Shown: positions 8,587 through 19,210 of the stretch, piece by piece | Layout: the number at the start of each line of letters is the position of its first letter | How positions within the stretch are numbered: the stretch's first letter is position 1 | Assembly: GCA_033782935.1 (NCBI GenBank) | Contig: JAWQEG010000259.1 | Location: 93,501 to 157,500 of the forward strand | DNA: 64,000 bases | From: Petrolisthes cinctipes | Lineage: Eukaryota; Arthropoda; Malacostraca; Decapoda; Porcellanidae | Reading direction: 5' to 3' | Translations under genes and position numbers: made by a program | The notes under the pieces: generated by a model | What the model was told of the DNA's origin: nothing | Seen by the model: the letters and a program-made list of their open reading frames with translations, nothing else | Databases searched by the model: none

Positions 8587-11336
8587 GGAGCCCTGCAGTT
8601 GGGGGTTCCCTGAAGGTTCTATTGTTCAACGCCAGGTCCATCCGAAACAAGATTTTGGAACTGCGGGCCCTCGTTGCGACAGAGGAACCCGAGATGGTGG
8701 CCATAACGGAGTCATGGTTGAGAACCTCAGACAGAGATCTTGAAGGGGAATTCGTGATTCCAGGCTACCAACTCTTCCACAAAGATAGAGAGGACAGAGG
8801 GGGTGGTGGTGTGCTGTTGTATGTAAAGAACTCTATCAAATCGATGACCTGCAACATCACATCGAACCACGAGCTCCTTGGAGTTGACCTAGAAATAGGC
8901 ACTGCAAAATACAGAACCCTGCTGCTTTATAGACCCCCTGGACAACTCAATGAGATGGACAGGGACCTATACCAGTTGCTGGGTGAACTAGTGGACGGCA
9001 GGGTGTGCATCCTTATGGGGGACTTCAACACACATGTTGACTGGGAAACCAGAGAGCCCTCTGCCGAGAACACACCACTCTTGGAGTTTGTAAATGATGA
9101 ATTCCTCACTCAATGGGTAAGGGAGCCAACAAGAGGTGCTGACATACTCGACTTGGTCCTCACCTCCGAGGATGACATCATTCAAGACCTCTCTGTAAAC
9201 GAAGAAATAGGCGGAAGCGACCACAAGCTTATAAGATTTTCAGTTAAGGTCCCTAATATGGAGACCGTGACCCCGGTGCATAGAAAATTAGACATGGGGA
9301 GAGCTCACTTTGCAGGTCTTCATGAAGGTGTTGCTGAAATAGAACTAGAGGAGGGAGAGAGTGCTGATGATCTGTGGAGGTCATTCTTGTCTTCCTTCAT
9401 GGAACTTCAGTCGCGCTTTATTCCTCTGAAGGGAACAGGTCAGAAGTTCATTCAACCGAAGTGGTTTAATCGGGAAATCCGTAACCTACTAAGGGAGAGG
9501 AGAACTGCGTATCGTCGAGCGAAGGCATCTGGGGACTTTGATGGTCATAGAAGACTGAATCGAAATGTGAAGTCCAAAATAAGGGTGGCTAAGCGTGCTG
9601 AGGAGGTCCGTGTGGCTAGACTCTGCAAAGAGAACCCCAAGGAGTTTTTCAGTTATGTGAATGGCCGTAAACCAATCCGACGCAGGATTGGTCCCTTGGT
9701 GAATGAGGATGGAGCATTGATGCACTCTGATGCAGAAAATGCTAACCTCTTAAATGAGTACTACTCTTCAGTGTTCTCTGAGGAGAATGGTCCCATTCCC
9801 GAACCTTTGGACTCCTTCAGTGAGAAGTTGGAGTCAATGGTCTTCACCCAAGAAGAAATCGAGAGAAAAATAATCGAATTAAAAGCAAACAAGTTCCCCA
9901 GTCCGGATGGGTTCTTACCTAGAGTGTTGAAAGAAGTGCATGGTGAAGTATCACGGCACCTGTGCATGGTCTTCAACAGGGTAATCCAGACTGGATGCGT
10001 TCCTAGAGACTGGTGTGAGGCAGAGGTGACTCCTATCTTCAAGAAGGGAGATGCTAGCCAACCGTCAAACTACAGACCCATCAGTTTAACCTTGATAGTC
10101 TGTAAACTCATGGAGAGCATCATGGTGGACAAAATAACAGCACACTTAGAATCAAATTTGCTACTGAGGGGTTCCCAGCATGGGTTCCGGCAGCACCGGT
10201 CATGCCTCACAACTCTGGTGGAATTCTTCCATTTTGTTTTCAGTGAGCATGATCGGGATAAAGCGGTCGATGTTGTCTACTTAGACTTTCAGAAAGCCTT
10301 TGATAAGGTACCCCACCGCCGCCTCCTTCGGAAAGTGCGTGCACTGGGCATAGACGGAAATGTGGCAAATTGGATAGAGAACTGGCTAAGTGACAGACGG
10401 CAGCGGGTGGTAGTGAATGGACAGGCTTCAGAGTGGGTGCCCGTTACTAGCGGTGTTCCCCAAGGTTCTGTTCTGGGACCACTACTGTTTATCATCTATA
10501 TTAATGACGTGGATGGTGACATGGTTGCCAAGATTTCCAAATTCGCCGATGATACTAAGCTTGGTATGAATGTCTCGAAAGAAGGAAATACTACCCGCTT
10601 ACAAGAAGATCTTAGGAAGATCGGGGGGGTGGTCTGACACGTGGCAAATGCCATTTAACGTGAACAAATGCAAAGTTATGCATATAGGCCACAGAAACCC
10701 CCGAACAGGGGCAATGCTCTCGTAAGCACTGATACTGAGAAAGACTTGGGTGTAACTATCACCAGTGACCTCAAGTTCTCAAAGCAGTGTATTGAGGCTG
10801 AGAAGAAAGCCCAAAGGATGTTAGGGTACATAAAGCGACAGTTTGGATACCGGAACAAGGAGATAGTACTTTGTCTGTACAATTCCCTTGTCCGACCGCA
10901 CCTGGAGTATGCAGTCCAGTTTTGGAGTCCTTCTTACCGAAAGGATATCGCGAGATTGGAACGAGTGCAAGCCAGGGCAACCAAACTTATACCCTCTCTT
11001 AGACACAAGAGCTATAAAGATCGGTTGGTAGAACTCGACCTGTTCTCTTTGGAAACCCGGAGACTGCGTGGTCAGCTTATCGAAGTGTTTAAAATACTAC
11101 GAGGCTTTGACAATGTAGACTACAGGGACATTTTCCAACTCGGTGAGGGCACAACCAGGAATCATGGCTACAAACTTGAACTGAAGCGATACAACCGTGA
11201 TCTGTGTGGTAAATTCTTTACATACAGCATCTGCGGTGCTTGGAACGTGCTTCCTGCTGATGCAGTCAACAGCAACTCTGTGGATCAGTTCAAGTCCAGA
11301 TTAGACAAAGTCTTAAATCACTGTCTAGGTGTTTGA
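8587..11336 (+). pseudogene. CR1 ORF2: APE endonuclease and reverse transcriptase, one frameshift
   Basis: There is no ATG at the usual position. The frame is open across the ORF1 stop and the conserved protein begins VLLFNARSIRNK near 8616. Endonuclease motifs: ITESWLR, GGGGVLLYVKN, MGDFNTHVDW, GGSDHKLI. RT motifs: YRPISLT, GFRQHRSC, YLDFQKAFDKVPH, SGVPQGSVLGPLLF, FADDTKLG (catalytic aspartates present). The frame stops at 10637 and resumes at about 10640-10668 through FSKQCIEAEKKAQRMLGYIK, YNSLVRPHLEYAVQFWSP and the C-terminus at 11336. A single indel near 10630 in a G run breaks it. Lack of an ATG suggests reinitiation or readthrough from ORF1 in the active ancestor. Confidence 0.88.
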
Positions 11337-11477
11337 GCCGTTGTGCGAGTGTTCCTTGATGGTTTCACATGACACATTCGAGGACGGTCGCCTACTTGCG
11401 CAACTAAACCCACAGGTACCCTCTTTGTATGGATCGTAAGGTCCCCTAGGGTACTTCTTTTCCTTGTAACTCTTTGT

Positions 11478-11510
<33 letters not shown>

Positions 11511-11574
11511 GAGGTGAGACAAAATGTAATACACATACATTTTCTCTTTCTGTCTGTCTGTCTGTATGTATGTA

Positions 11575-12239
11575 CAGTTAAACCTCGATCTAACGGACGA
11601 ATAGGGGGGAGAGGGTGTCCGTTAAAGCCGATAGTCCGTTACATCGAAGAGTTTTTAGGGGGGGGTACGAAATTAAAAAAAAAAAAAAAAAAAGGTGTAT
11701 GCACAAAAATTAACACAAAATACAGATATATATACATAAATAGGTATTTAATGATGTGTAGATAATGTACCTACTGTATAATGTAAAAAATATAATGGAG
11801 AAATAATAAAGAGAAAAATGTTATTTACGCCGTAAATTTCAGACACGTGACACAGAAACACCAGCTTCTAACTTCTTAATAAGTTCTAATTTATCAGCAA
11901 TGCTCAGATTCACACGCTTTCTTTTCTCTATAGTTGCCATAGTGATAATGTAGAACACAGGGGACCAAACAAATAATGCAACACTGCAAAATATAATGAA
12001 AACGAGAGAAATGTAGCGAAACACAACCAGTTGAACCCATGTTTGTAAACAAAACAAAACACCCGCGCCGCCAAGCGGACAAAAACTCAAGTAGCGGTCT
12101 CGGTACGTTTCACCTGGGCGGGAGTTTTAAACATTCGGACCCAAAATTCAGACAAATTTTTAAAAATTTTCTCCAGCGGAATGTGTCCGTTGCATCCGAA
12201 ATCCGTTGCATCGGGGTCCGTTAGATCGAGGTTTAACTG
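11575..12239 (-). mobile_element. Deleted pogo/Tigger-type DNA transposon (665 bp)
   Basis: Perfect terminal inverted repeats CAGTTAAACCTCGATCTAAC at both ends, flanked by TA (11573-11574 and 12240-12241), the target of the Tc1/mariner/pogo superfamily. On the minus strand an ATG at 11940 opens a 33-residue peptide, MATIEKRKRVNLSIADKLEL followed by IKKLEAGVSVSRV. This is the start of the CENP-B-type helix-turn-helix of pogo/Tigger transposases, and it ends at a stop where the rest of the gene has been deleted. It also contains a run of 19 A at 11675. Confidence 0.85.
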
Positions 12240-12427
12240 TATTTATGATGATGACCTTCTCACTCTCTCTAAAGAAAGTCTCTGGCTAACACAATGGTAG
12301 ATACAGAGGGTTGATTCCACAGTGGTTGGTATTGGTTTGTAAGCACGCAAACCAAAGAATGTTAGCCGTGTTAATGACTTATGGGTGAATTATTTAATGA
12401 ATTTGGTGAATAAACTATACAGTGATC
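12240..12427. repeat. Dispersed intronic repeat
   Basis: Contains gttgattccacagtggttgg and a stretch around ggtttgtaagcacgcaaacc that recurs, partly as reverse complement, at 16200-16660 and 55670-55800. A dispersed non-coding repeat of unknown class. Confidence 0.5.
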
Positions 12428-12573
12428 ATCATCATTATTATTATTATTAATATTATTATTATTATTGTTAATATTATTATTATTATTAATATATATTATT
12501 ATTGTTATTAATATTATCATCATTATTATTATTATTATTAATATTATTATCATTATCATTATTATTATTATTA

Positions 12574-12608
<35 letters not shown>

Positions 12609-12732
12609 TTTATTATTATTATCATTATTATTATTATTATTATTATCATTATTTATATTATTATTATTATTAATTTTATTATTATTATTATTACAGTATT
12701 AATATTATTATTATTATTAATATTATTATTAA

Positions 12733-12818
<86 letters not shown>
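12428..12818. repeat. (ATT)n microsatellite
   Basis: Nearly 400 bp of tta/att trinucleotides with occasional atc variants, ending at the exon 5 acceptor. Confidence 0.95.
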
Positions 12819-12819
<1 letters not shown>

Positions 12820-12826
12820 AACACAG

Positions 12827-13287
12827 ACATCAGTGGTTCTGGACACCCGTGGCATCACCCTTCAGGACGTCATCACCCGCGCCCAGACCCAGATGAAGAG
12901 ACCACCACTCAGACCCAACTCATCATCTCCCATCATCACAAACAACAACAACAACAACAACAAACCTAAACCCAAGAAGAAGAAAAAGAAGAAAGTTGAA
13001 GTTAAAAAAGAAGAAGAAGAAGAAGAACAACAACAACAACAGCAAGCACAACAGACTATGATATTAGCTGGTACACACACACACACACATACAGCCTCCG
13101 CCGCCTCCGCGACCCTAGAGCTGCTCCCAACATTCAAGGTCAAGGTAGAGCCGGTCAGCGAGTCGGATTCGGAATCATCGTCATCGTCATCGTCGTCGGT
13201 TAGCGATGGTGACGACCCCATGATGGACGTCAAGAAGGAATTGGTAACACACACACCCGTACACACTAATACCAATACTAAGACAAG
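12827..13287 (+). CDS. NFRKB: NFRKB-like, window exon 5 (low-complexity charged exon)
   Basis: Acceptor acacag at 12821-12826. The donor chosen is AAG|gttagt at 13288, because it makes the phase (2 nt out) fit exon 6. A donor at 13244 (TTG|gtaaca) would not. Encodes residues 226-378: TSVVLDTRGITLQDVITRAQ resembles the LTLNDIMTRV segment of NFRKB. It then carries homopolymers: N7, a run of seven K, E6, Q6, THTHTHT from an in-frame CA microsatellite, and S8, followed by FKVKVEPVSES and MMDVKKEL (sumoylation-like VKVEP, KKEL). The homopolymers suggest ongoing microsatellite expansion in coding DNA. Confidence 0.75.
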
Positions 13288-13401
13288 GTTAGTGTGTGTG
13301 TATGTGTTAATGTGTTAGTGTGTGTGTGTATGTGTTAATGTGTGTGTGTGTGTGTGTATGTGTTAATGTGTGTTTGTGTGTGTGTGTGTATGTGTTAATG
13401 T

Positions 13402-13449
<48 letters not shown>

Positions 13450-13860
13450 TAATGTGTGTGTATGTGTTAATGTGTTAGTGTGTGTGTTAATGTGTGTTTG
13501 TGTGTGTTTGTGTATGTGTTAATGTGTTAGTGTGTGTGTGTATGTGTTAATGTGTGTATGTGTTAGTGTGTTAGTGTGTGTGTCTATGTGTTAGTGTGTG
13601 TGTTAATGTGTGTGTTAATGTGTGTTTGTATGTGTATGTGTTAATGTGTGTTTGTGTGTGTTTGTGTATGTGTTAATGTGTGTTTGTGTATGTGTTAATG
13701 TGTGTTTGTGTATGTGTGTGTGTGTATGTGTTAATGTGTTAGTGTGTGTGTGTATGTGTTAATGTGTGTTTGTGTGTGTTTGTGTATGTGTTAATGTGTG
13801 TTTGTGTATGTGTGTGTGTGTGTGTGTGTGTGTTAATGTGTGTGTGTGTGTGTGTATGTG
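13288..13860. repeat. GT-rich minisatellite copying the exon 5 donor
   Basis: Imperfect tandem units of gttagtgtgtgtgtatg and tgttaatgtgtg start at the exon 5 donor itself (gttagtgtgtgtgtatg), so donor-like gttagt is repeated several times downstream. No coding potential. Confidence 0.85.
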
Positions 13861-13923
13861 CATTGCATTACATGTGTTAAAATTAGGGGAGTTCTAATAT
13901 ATATTTATTTTATAAAGGGTTAG

Positions 13924-14226
13924 CGGCGGTGTTGGCATCACCGCAGGCAAGAACACACGCATCAAGACCGAACCAGTGTTACCAACCGAACCAAACCCAC
14001 TACCAACCATACCACCCCCACCACCAGATGACCATGTAGGGGGTTCGGACGGGGGTATTGGGGGAGGTATTGGGGGAGGGGGGTTGATGGTGGGTGAAGT
14101 GGTAGTGGATGAAAAGAAGGTTAAGTTGGAGATTAAGGATGAACCGAATGCCTTAATGGAGGATCATCAGGTTACAGCTGCCATTGAGACCTCCTCCGAA
14201 CTCACCGCTGCTTTGGAGAGCATTGG
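13924..14226 (+). CDS. NFRKB: NFRKB-like, window exon 6
   Basis: Acceptor gggttag at 13917-13923 (an alternative at aaag 13917 would break phase), donor TTGG|gtgagt at 14227. Encodes residues 379-479: SGGVGITAGKNTRIKTEP, a proline-rich segment (IPPPPPDD), glycine repeats (GGIGGGIGGGG), then VKLEIKDEPNALMEDHQVTA and ETSSELTAALESIG. The IKTEP and IKDEP motifs resemble the AIKEEPLEDL segment that precedes the winged-helix-like region in NFRKB. Phase 2 in, 2 out. Confidence 0.8.
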
Positions 14227-14235
14227 GTGAGTTAT

Positions 14236-14274
<39 letters not shown>

Positions 14275-14965
14275 TAGAGAGAGAGATATATACACACACA
14301 TACAGAGAGAGAGATGCACACACATACAGAGAGAGAGAGATATACACACACACACATACAGAGAGAGAGAGATATACACACACACACATACAGAGAGAGA
14401 GATATATATACACACACATACAGAGAGAGAGATGCACACACATACAGAGAGAGAGAGATATACACACACACACATACAGAGAGAGAGAGAGATATATATA
14501 CACACACATACAGAGAGAGAGATGCACACACACATACAGAGAGATATACATGCACACAAAGATAGAGATATGCACACACACATACAGAGAGAGAGAGAGA
14601 GAGAGAGAAACACACACAGATATATACACACATGCATTTACAGTATGCACATTCAGTCAGTCAGCCTTATACACACACACATGCACACACACATGCATAT
14701 ATGCACATACACACATGCATATATACACACACATACACACACACACATACACACACACACATACACACACACACATACATACAGTCAGCCTTACACACAC
14801 ACGCATGCATATATGCACATACAGTCAGTCAGCCTTACACACACACAAATACAAATTCTAACACACATACACACACACAAATACAAACACACACTCACAA
14901 AACAATAACTTCATCCAAATTTTCAGAGCACACACACACACAAACACACACACTGTTTAAAAATA
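14227..14965. repeat. (CA)n/(GA)n compound minisatellite
   Basis: Tandem units of acacacacatacagagagagag with gatatata variants up to about 14620, then CA-rich acatgcat repeats. Both strands show long stop-free frames that are only repeat translations (HTHTH, RERE, VCVC). Confidence 0.95.
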
Positions 14966-15013
14966 CGGGACATTACGAGCTTGACTCAATCCTGTAAATT
15001 TACAAATAGGTAA

Positions 15014-15014
15014 G

Positions 15015-15062
<48 letters not shown>
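15014..15062. repeat. (CA)n microsatellite
   Basis: Pure ac dinucleotide run shortly before exon 7. Confidence 0.95.
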
Positions 15063-15066
<4 letters not shown>

Positions 15067-15089
15067 AATAACCCCATGTAACTTTTCAG

Positions 15090-15322
15090 TGCGTGTATTG
15101 CCCCAGAGCTGACCCAAGAAACACACATCTGTTTCTTCAGTCTGGTGCGGGACATTATCGGGTCAACCAGTGAGCAGCGCATGACCCGAGCACAGTTAGA
15201 GTCGAGTATTAGGGTGTGGCAGGAATCGGCAATATCGCCACTTAATGAATGGTACGGATTGACACCATCTTGGGTTGCAATTTTACCATCTGCCATCAAC
15301 TTTCTATGTGGACATTTTGCAG
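15090..15322 (+). CDS. NFRKB: NFRKB-like, window exon 7 (winged-helix region, first part)
   Basis: Acceptor cttttcag at 15082-15089, donor GCAG|gtaaga at 15323. Encodes residues 480-557: ACIAPELTQETHICFFSLVR, DIIGSTSEQRMTRAQLESSI, RVWQESAISPLNEWYGLTPS, then WVAILPSAINFLCGHFAG. It matches the NFRKB winged-helix-type domain (human pattern: SFFSLLLEILL, then LEERVLDWQSSPASSLNSWF, then WAELVLPALQYLAG). Strong family match. Phase 2 in, 1 out. Confidence 0.93.
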
Positions 15323-15375
15323 GTAAGATTTTTGTGTAGATTTGTACAGCCACAATCAAATGACCACCAACACTT

Positions 15376-16024
15376 TCCTTCCCTCCATCGTGTAAATAAA
15401 CCAGTATCATGTCAAACTATAATCATACAACACCGTACGTCAACTCGACCCCCTCAATTACTATTATTACCAAGATATTTACTACAATCAGTATCATATC
15501 AAACTATAATCATACAACAACGCCTTACATCAACTCAACCCCCTCAATTATTATTATTATTATTACCAAGATATTTACTACAATCAGTATCATATCAAAA
15601 TATAATAATACAACACCTTATGTCAACTCAACCCCCTCAATTATTATTATGAGGTGCTGCAAAATCATACACGTATAAATCAGTATCATATCAAAATATA
15701 ATCATACAACAACACCTTACGTCAACTCAACCCCCTCAATTATTATTATGAGGTGCTGCAAAATCATACACGTATAAATCAGTACCATATCAAAATATAA
15801 TCATACAACAACACCTTACGTCAACTCAACCCCCTCAATTATTATTATGAGGTGCTGCAAAATCATACATGTATAAATCAGTATCATATCAAAATATAAT
15901 CATACAACAACACCTTACGTCAACTCAACTCCCTCAATTATTATTATGAGGTGTTGCAAAATCATACACGTGTTGTTCTTTATTACCAAGATTTATACTA
16001 CGATGGAAGGAAAGTGTCGGTGGA

Positions 16025-16057
<33 letters not shown>

Positions 16058-16075
16058 GAGGTGCTGCAATATCAT
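15376..16075. repeat. 99-bp minisatellite
   Basis: Units beginning cagtatcatatcaaaata and containing ccttacgtcaactcaacccc, cctcaattattattatgagg and gctgcaaaatcatacacgta repeat with a 99-bp period between 15681 and 15978. Shorter, older units lie on both sides. Confidence 0.85.
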
Positions 16076-16680
16076 ACACGTGTTGCTCTTTATTACCAAG
16101 ATATTTACTATGATGGAAGGAAAGTGTTGGTGGTTATTTGATTGTGGCTCAGTGGTATTGGTTTGTAAGCTTTCTAACCAACCACACTTGTAAGGCTTCA
16201 TTATTTTAGGGTTGATTCCACAGTGGTATTGGTTTGTAAGCTTTCTAACCAACCACACTTGTAAGGCTTCATTATTTTCCAAAAGGTGAGTATCCACATT
16301 CACAAAATCTATCCAATAGTTTGATAATGATAATTACTGTACAGTTTACTCACCAAATTCATTAAATAATTCACCCATAAGTCATTTACAAGGCTAAGAT
16401 TCTTTGGTTTGTGTGCTTACAAACCAAATTCATTAAATAATTCACCCATAAGACATTTACACGACTAACATTCTTTCGTTTGTGTGCTTACAATCAAAAT
16501 TCATTAAATAATTCGCCCATAAGTAATTTACACGGCTAAGATTCTTTGGTTTGTTTCCTTACAAACCAAATTCATTAAATAATTCACCCATAAGTCATTT
16601 ACACGGCTAACATTCTTTGGTTTGTGTGCTTACAAACCACTACCAACCACTGTGGAATCAACTTTTAACAGTATATAATT
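16076..16680. repeat. Tandem and dispersed repeats around ggtttgtaagc
   Basis: Two copies of a stretch with ccacagtggtattggtttgt and ctaaccaaccacacttgtaa (about 16148-16275), then about four units near 80 bp containing aaattcattaaataattcac and cattctttggtttgtgtgct. Related sequence in the opposite orientation is at 12300-12420. Non-coding. Confidence 0.75.
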
Positions 16681-16689
16681 TTTTTTTTT

Positions 16690-16925
16690 TGTTAGATTGG
16701 AGTGCCTTGATTCCTCCAAAGTATGTCAGGAAACAGGACCAAATTAACAAGTATAATGGTGTTCTGTTGCTTGGAAAAATAGTTTGGAGGAATCATTTGC
16801 TCCAGATTTATTTACCAACACAGAGTAATTTAGACAAAGTATTCAATTCTTTTGGAGCATCTTGATTCTTCCAAAGTCTGTCAGGAAACAGGACCAGGTT
16901 AACAAAAAAAATAATGGTGTCTTGT
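16690..16925. repeat. Dispersed repeat, two diverged units
   Basis: The stretch ccttgattcctccaaagtat and aggaaacaggacca, then taatggtgttctgttgcttg, occurs here, again in shortened form at 16853-16925, and a third time at 59515-59640. An unclassified intronic repeat family. Confidence 0.7.
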
Positions 16926-16945
16926 TTAAAATAACACTGTATTGT

Positions 16946-16961
16946 GCCCCCCCCCCCCACA

Positions 16962-17015
<54 letters not shown>

Positions 17016-17219
17016 TACTACCCCCCCACACACACACACACTATACTACCCCCCCACACACACACATACACACACTATACTACCCACCCACACACACACA
17101 TACATACACACACTATACTACCCCCCATCACACACTATACTACCCCCCCACACACTATACTACCCCCCCCCCCCTCACACTGTACTGTACTACTCCCCCC
17201 TCCCCCCCCCCCCCCCCAC
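16946..17219. repeat. (CA)n and C-rich tracts before exon 8
   Basis: CA dinucleotides and repeated actatactaccccccca units lead into a C17-like pyrimidine tract that serves as the exon 8 polypyrimidine tract. Confidence 0.9.
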
Positions 17220-17223
17220 ACAG

Positions 17224-17353
17224 ACGTACAGCCAGCAGACTTTGTGCCCTACATTGAGTACAAGAGTGGACTTGGGGTGTACCAGTGGATCGGTGCTGGT
17301 AGAGACAGTGACGGTCACCTGGAACCACTTGCACAATTCTGGCTTAATAACAA
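17224..17353 (+). CDS. NFRKB: NFRKB-like, window exon 8 (winged-helix region, second part)
   Basis: Acceptor cacacag at 17217-17223, donor AACAA|gtaagt at 17354. Encodes residues 558-600: DVQPADFVPYIEYKSGLGVY, QWIGAGRDSDGHLEPLAQFW, LNN. It corresponds to SSFSPFVEFKEKTQQWKLLG, then LAALFQLWLE in NFRKB. Phase 1 in, 2 out. Confidence 0.92.
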
Positions 17354-17441
17354 GTAAGTGTGTGTGTGTGTGTGTGTGTAGTAAGTGAGTGATGTTAATG
17401 TGTGTGTGTGTGTGTGTGTGTATAATAAGTGAGTGATAGTA

Positions 17442-17483
<42 letters not shown>

Positions 17484-17669
17484 AGTAAGTGTATGTGTGT
17501 GTGTGTAATAAGTGAGTGATAGTAATGTGTGTGTGTGTGTGTGTGTGTAATAAGTAAGTGTATGTGTGTGTGTGTGTGTAATAAGTAAGTGATGGTAATG
17601 TTTGTGTGTGTGTGTGTAATAAGTGAGTGATGTTAATGTGTGTGTGTGTGTAATAAGTGAGTGATAGTA

Positions 17670-17705
<36 letters not shown>

Positions 17706-17719
17706 AGTGACTGATGGTA

Positions 17720-17755
<36 letters not shown>

Positions 17756-18105
17756 AGTGAGTGATGGTAATGTTTGTGTGTGTGTGTGTGTGTAATAAGT
17801 AAGTGTGTGTGTGTGTGTGTGTAATAAGTAAGTGATGGTAATGTTTGTGTGTGTGTTTGTGTATGTATGTACTGTATGTATGTGTGTGTGTGTTTGTTTG
17901 TGTATGTATGTGTGTATGTAATATGTGAGAGATGGTGATGTGTGTCTAAGCAGCTGTGTATGTTTGCATGTGAGTTTAGTAACTGTGTGTGTGTGTGTAT
18001 GTCATGTACTGTGCATATGTATGTATGTATGTAATAAGTGAGTGGTGGTGATGTGTGTGTGTATGTATGTATGTGTTGTGAGTTAACTATGTATGTATGT
18101 AATAT
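17354..18105. repeat. GT minisatellite with repeated donor-like gtaagt/gtgagt
   Basis: About a dozen units of (gt)n followed by aataagtaagtg or aataagtgagtgatggtaatg. The exon 8 boundary itself reads aataacaagtaagtgtgtgt, so each unit repeats an exon-8-donor-like core. Non-coding. Confidence 0.85.
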
Positions 18106-18107
18106 TA

Positions 18108-18745
18108 CACTCAATATAACCTAATCTAATTAAACTCAACCTAACTTAACCTAACCTAACCTAACCTAACCTTCCTTCACTTAATCTAATCTAAACAAAC
18201 CTATCACAACCCAACCCAACTCAGTCCAACCTAACCTAACCTCACCTTTCCTTCCTTCACTTAATCTAATCTAATCTAGCCAAACCTAACACAACCCAAC
18301 CTAATCCAACCCAACCCAGTCCAACCCAACCTAACCTAACTTAACCTAACCTAACCTTCCTTCACTTAATCTAATCTAACCAAACCTAACACAACCCAAC
18401 CCAACCCAGTCCAACCTAACCTAACCTTTCCTTCCTTCACTTAATCTAATCTAACCCAACCCAACCCAACCTAACCCAACCTAACGCAACCCTACCCAAC
18501 CTAACCTAACGCAACCCTACCCAACCTGACCCAACCCTATCCAACCTAACCTAACCTAACCTAACCCAACTTAACCTAATGCAACCCAACCTAACCTAAC
18601 TTAACTTTTCTTTACTGAATCTAACCTAACCTTACCTAGTCTGACCTAACCTTCCTTTACTTAACCTAGTCTGACCTAACCTAACCTAAACCTTCCTGTA
18701 CTTAACCTAACCTAACCTGACCTAAGCTAAGTTAACCTTGTTTGC
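18108..18745. repeat. Interstitial (CCTAA)n telomere-like block
   Basis: About 640 bp of cctaacctaac with caacc and cttccttcacttaatc variants, degenerate (CCTAA)n, the reverse strand of arthropod telomeric TTAGG. It ends about ten bases before the exon 9 acceptor. Confidence 0.85.
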
Positions 18746-18753
18746 ATATACAG

Positions 18754-18957
18754 GTCATCAATGAGTAGTGATTGGATAGAGGAAGATGGTGGTAGTGTTG
18801 GTGGTAAAGGAGGTGATGGTGATGATAGTGATATAATTCCACCACCTCGTTGCTACACATCATGGACGGTTCAACCTGCTACGGACACTGAGAAGGAAGC
18901 CTACAGAACACAGGAGAAACTCAGATATGAAAAGCCACATAAAGCTTATACCTTTAT
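18754..18957 (+). CDS. NFRKB: NFRKB-like, window exon 9
   Basis: Acceptor atatacag at 18746-18753, donor TTTAT|gtaagt at 18958. Encodes residues 601-668: acidic DWIEEDGGSVGGKGGDGDDS, then RCYTSWTVQPATDTEKEAYR, TQEKLRYEKPHKAYTF. It matches the NFRKB block TDYVVRPSTGEEKRVFQEQE, RYRYSQPHKAFTF. The last ~45 nt plus donor are copied twice downstream (19069-19115 and 19149-19206). Phase 2 in, 2 out. Confidence 0.93.
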
Positions 18958-19005
18958 GTAAGTACCCCTGTGTGTGTGTGTGTGTATATGTGTGTGTATT
19001 TTACC

Positions 19006-19066
<61 letters not shown>

Positions 19067-19210
19067 AAGATAATGAAGCTCAGACACGAAAAACTTCCAT
19101 GTAAGTACCCCTGTGTGTGTTTTTTTTTTTTTTTTTTTTTATATTAATTAAGGATAATGAAATTCAGATATGAAAAGCCACATAAAGCTTATACCTTCAT
19201 GTAAATACCC
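18958..19210. repeat. Exon 9 tail copies with (GT)n and T-tract
   Basis: After the exon 9 donor (gtaagtacccctgtgtgtgt) come a GT run, a short diverged copy of the exon end at 19069-19099 followed by gtaagtacccctgtgtgtg, a T23 run, and a better copy at 19149-19201 (attcagatatgaaaagccac, taaagcttataccttc) followed by atgtaaatacccctgtgtg. These are duplicated 5' splice-site contexts. Confidence 0.8.

Larger units (their letters stand above)
6442..11510 (+). mobile_element. CR1-clade non-LTR retrotransposon, near full length
   Basis: About 5.07 kb with a 5' UTR (6442-7312, including an A18 run), ORF1 with zinc-finger and SGNH domains, ORF2 with endonuclease and reverse transcriptase, and a 3' end in short direct repeats (ttgtaactct twice, then tc). 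That tail style, an esterase-type ORF1 and the RT motif SGVPQGSVLGPLLF place it in the CR1/jockey group. Only two frameshifts separate it from an intact coding structure, so it is a young insertion. It is flanked by gaggtgagac-containing direct repeats of about 35-40 bp (6364-6400 and 11511-11550). Confidence 0.9.

Noticed and set aside
13244..13249. Alternative donor for exon 5 (TTG|gtaaca)
   Set aside because: It would leave phase 0, which does not fit the exon 6 acceptor; the donor at 13288 keeps the frame.
14153..14997. Long open frames on both strands (His-Thr, Arg-Glu, Val-Cys and Leu-Ser repeats)
   Set aside because: They are translations of CA/GA microsatellites; several frames are open at once and none has non-repeat protein sequence.
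16942..18114. Frames of 130-240 codons rich in THTH or VCVC
   Set aside because: Simple repeat translations around exon 8. Only the 43-codon exon 8 part is supported.
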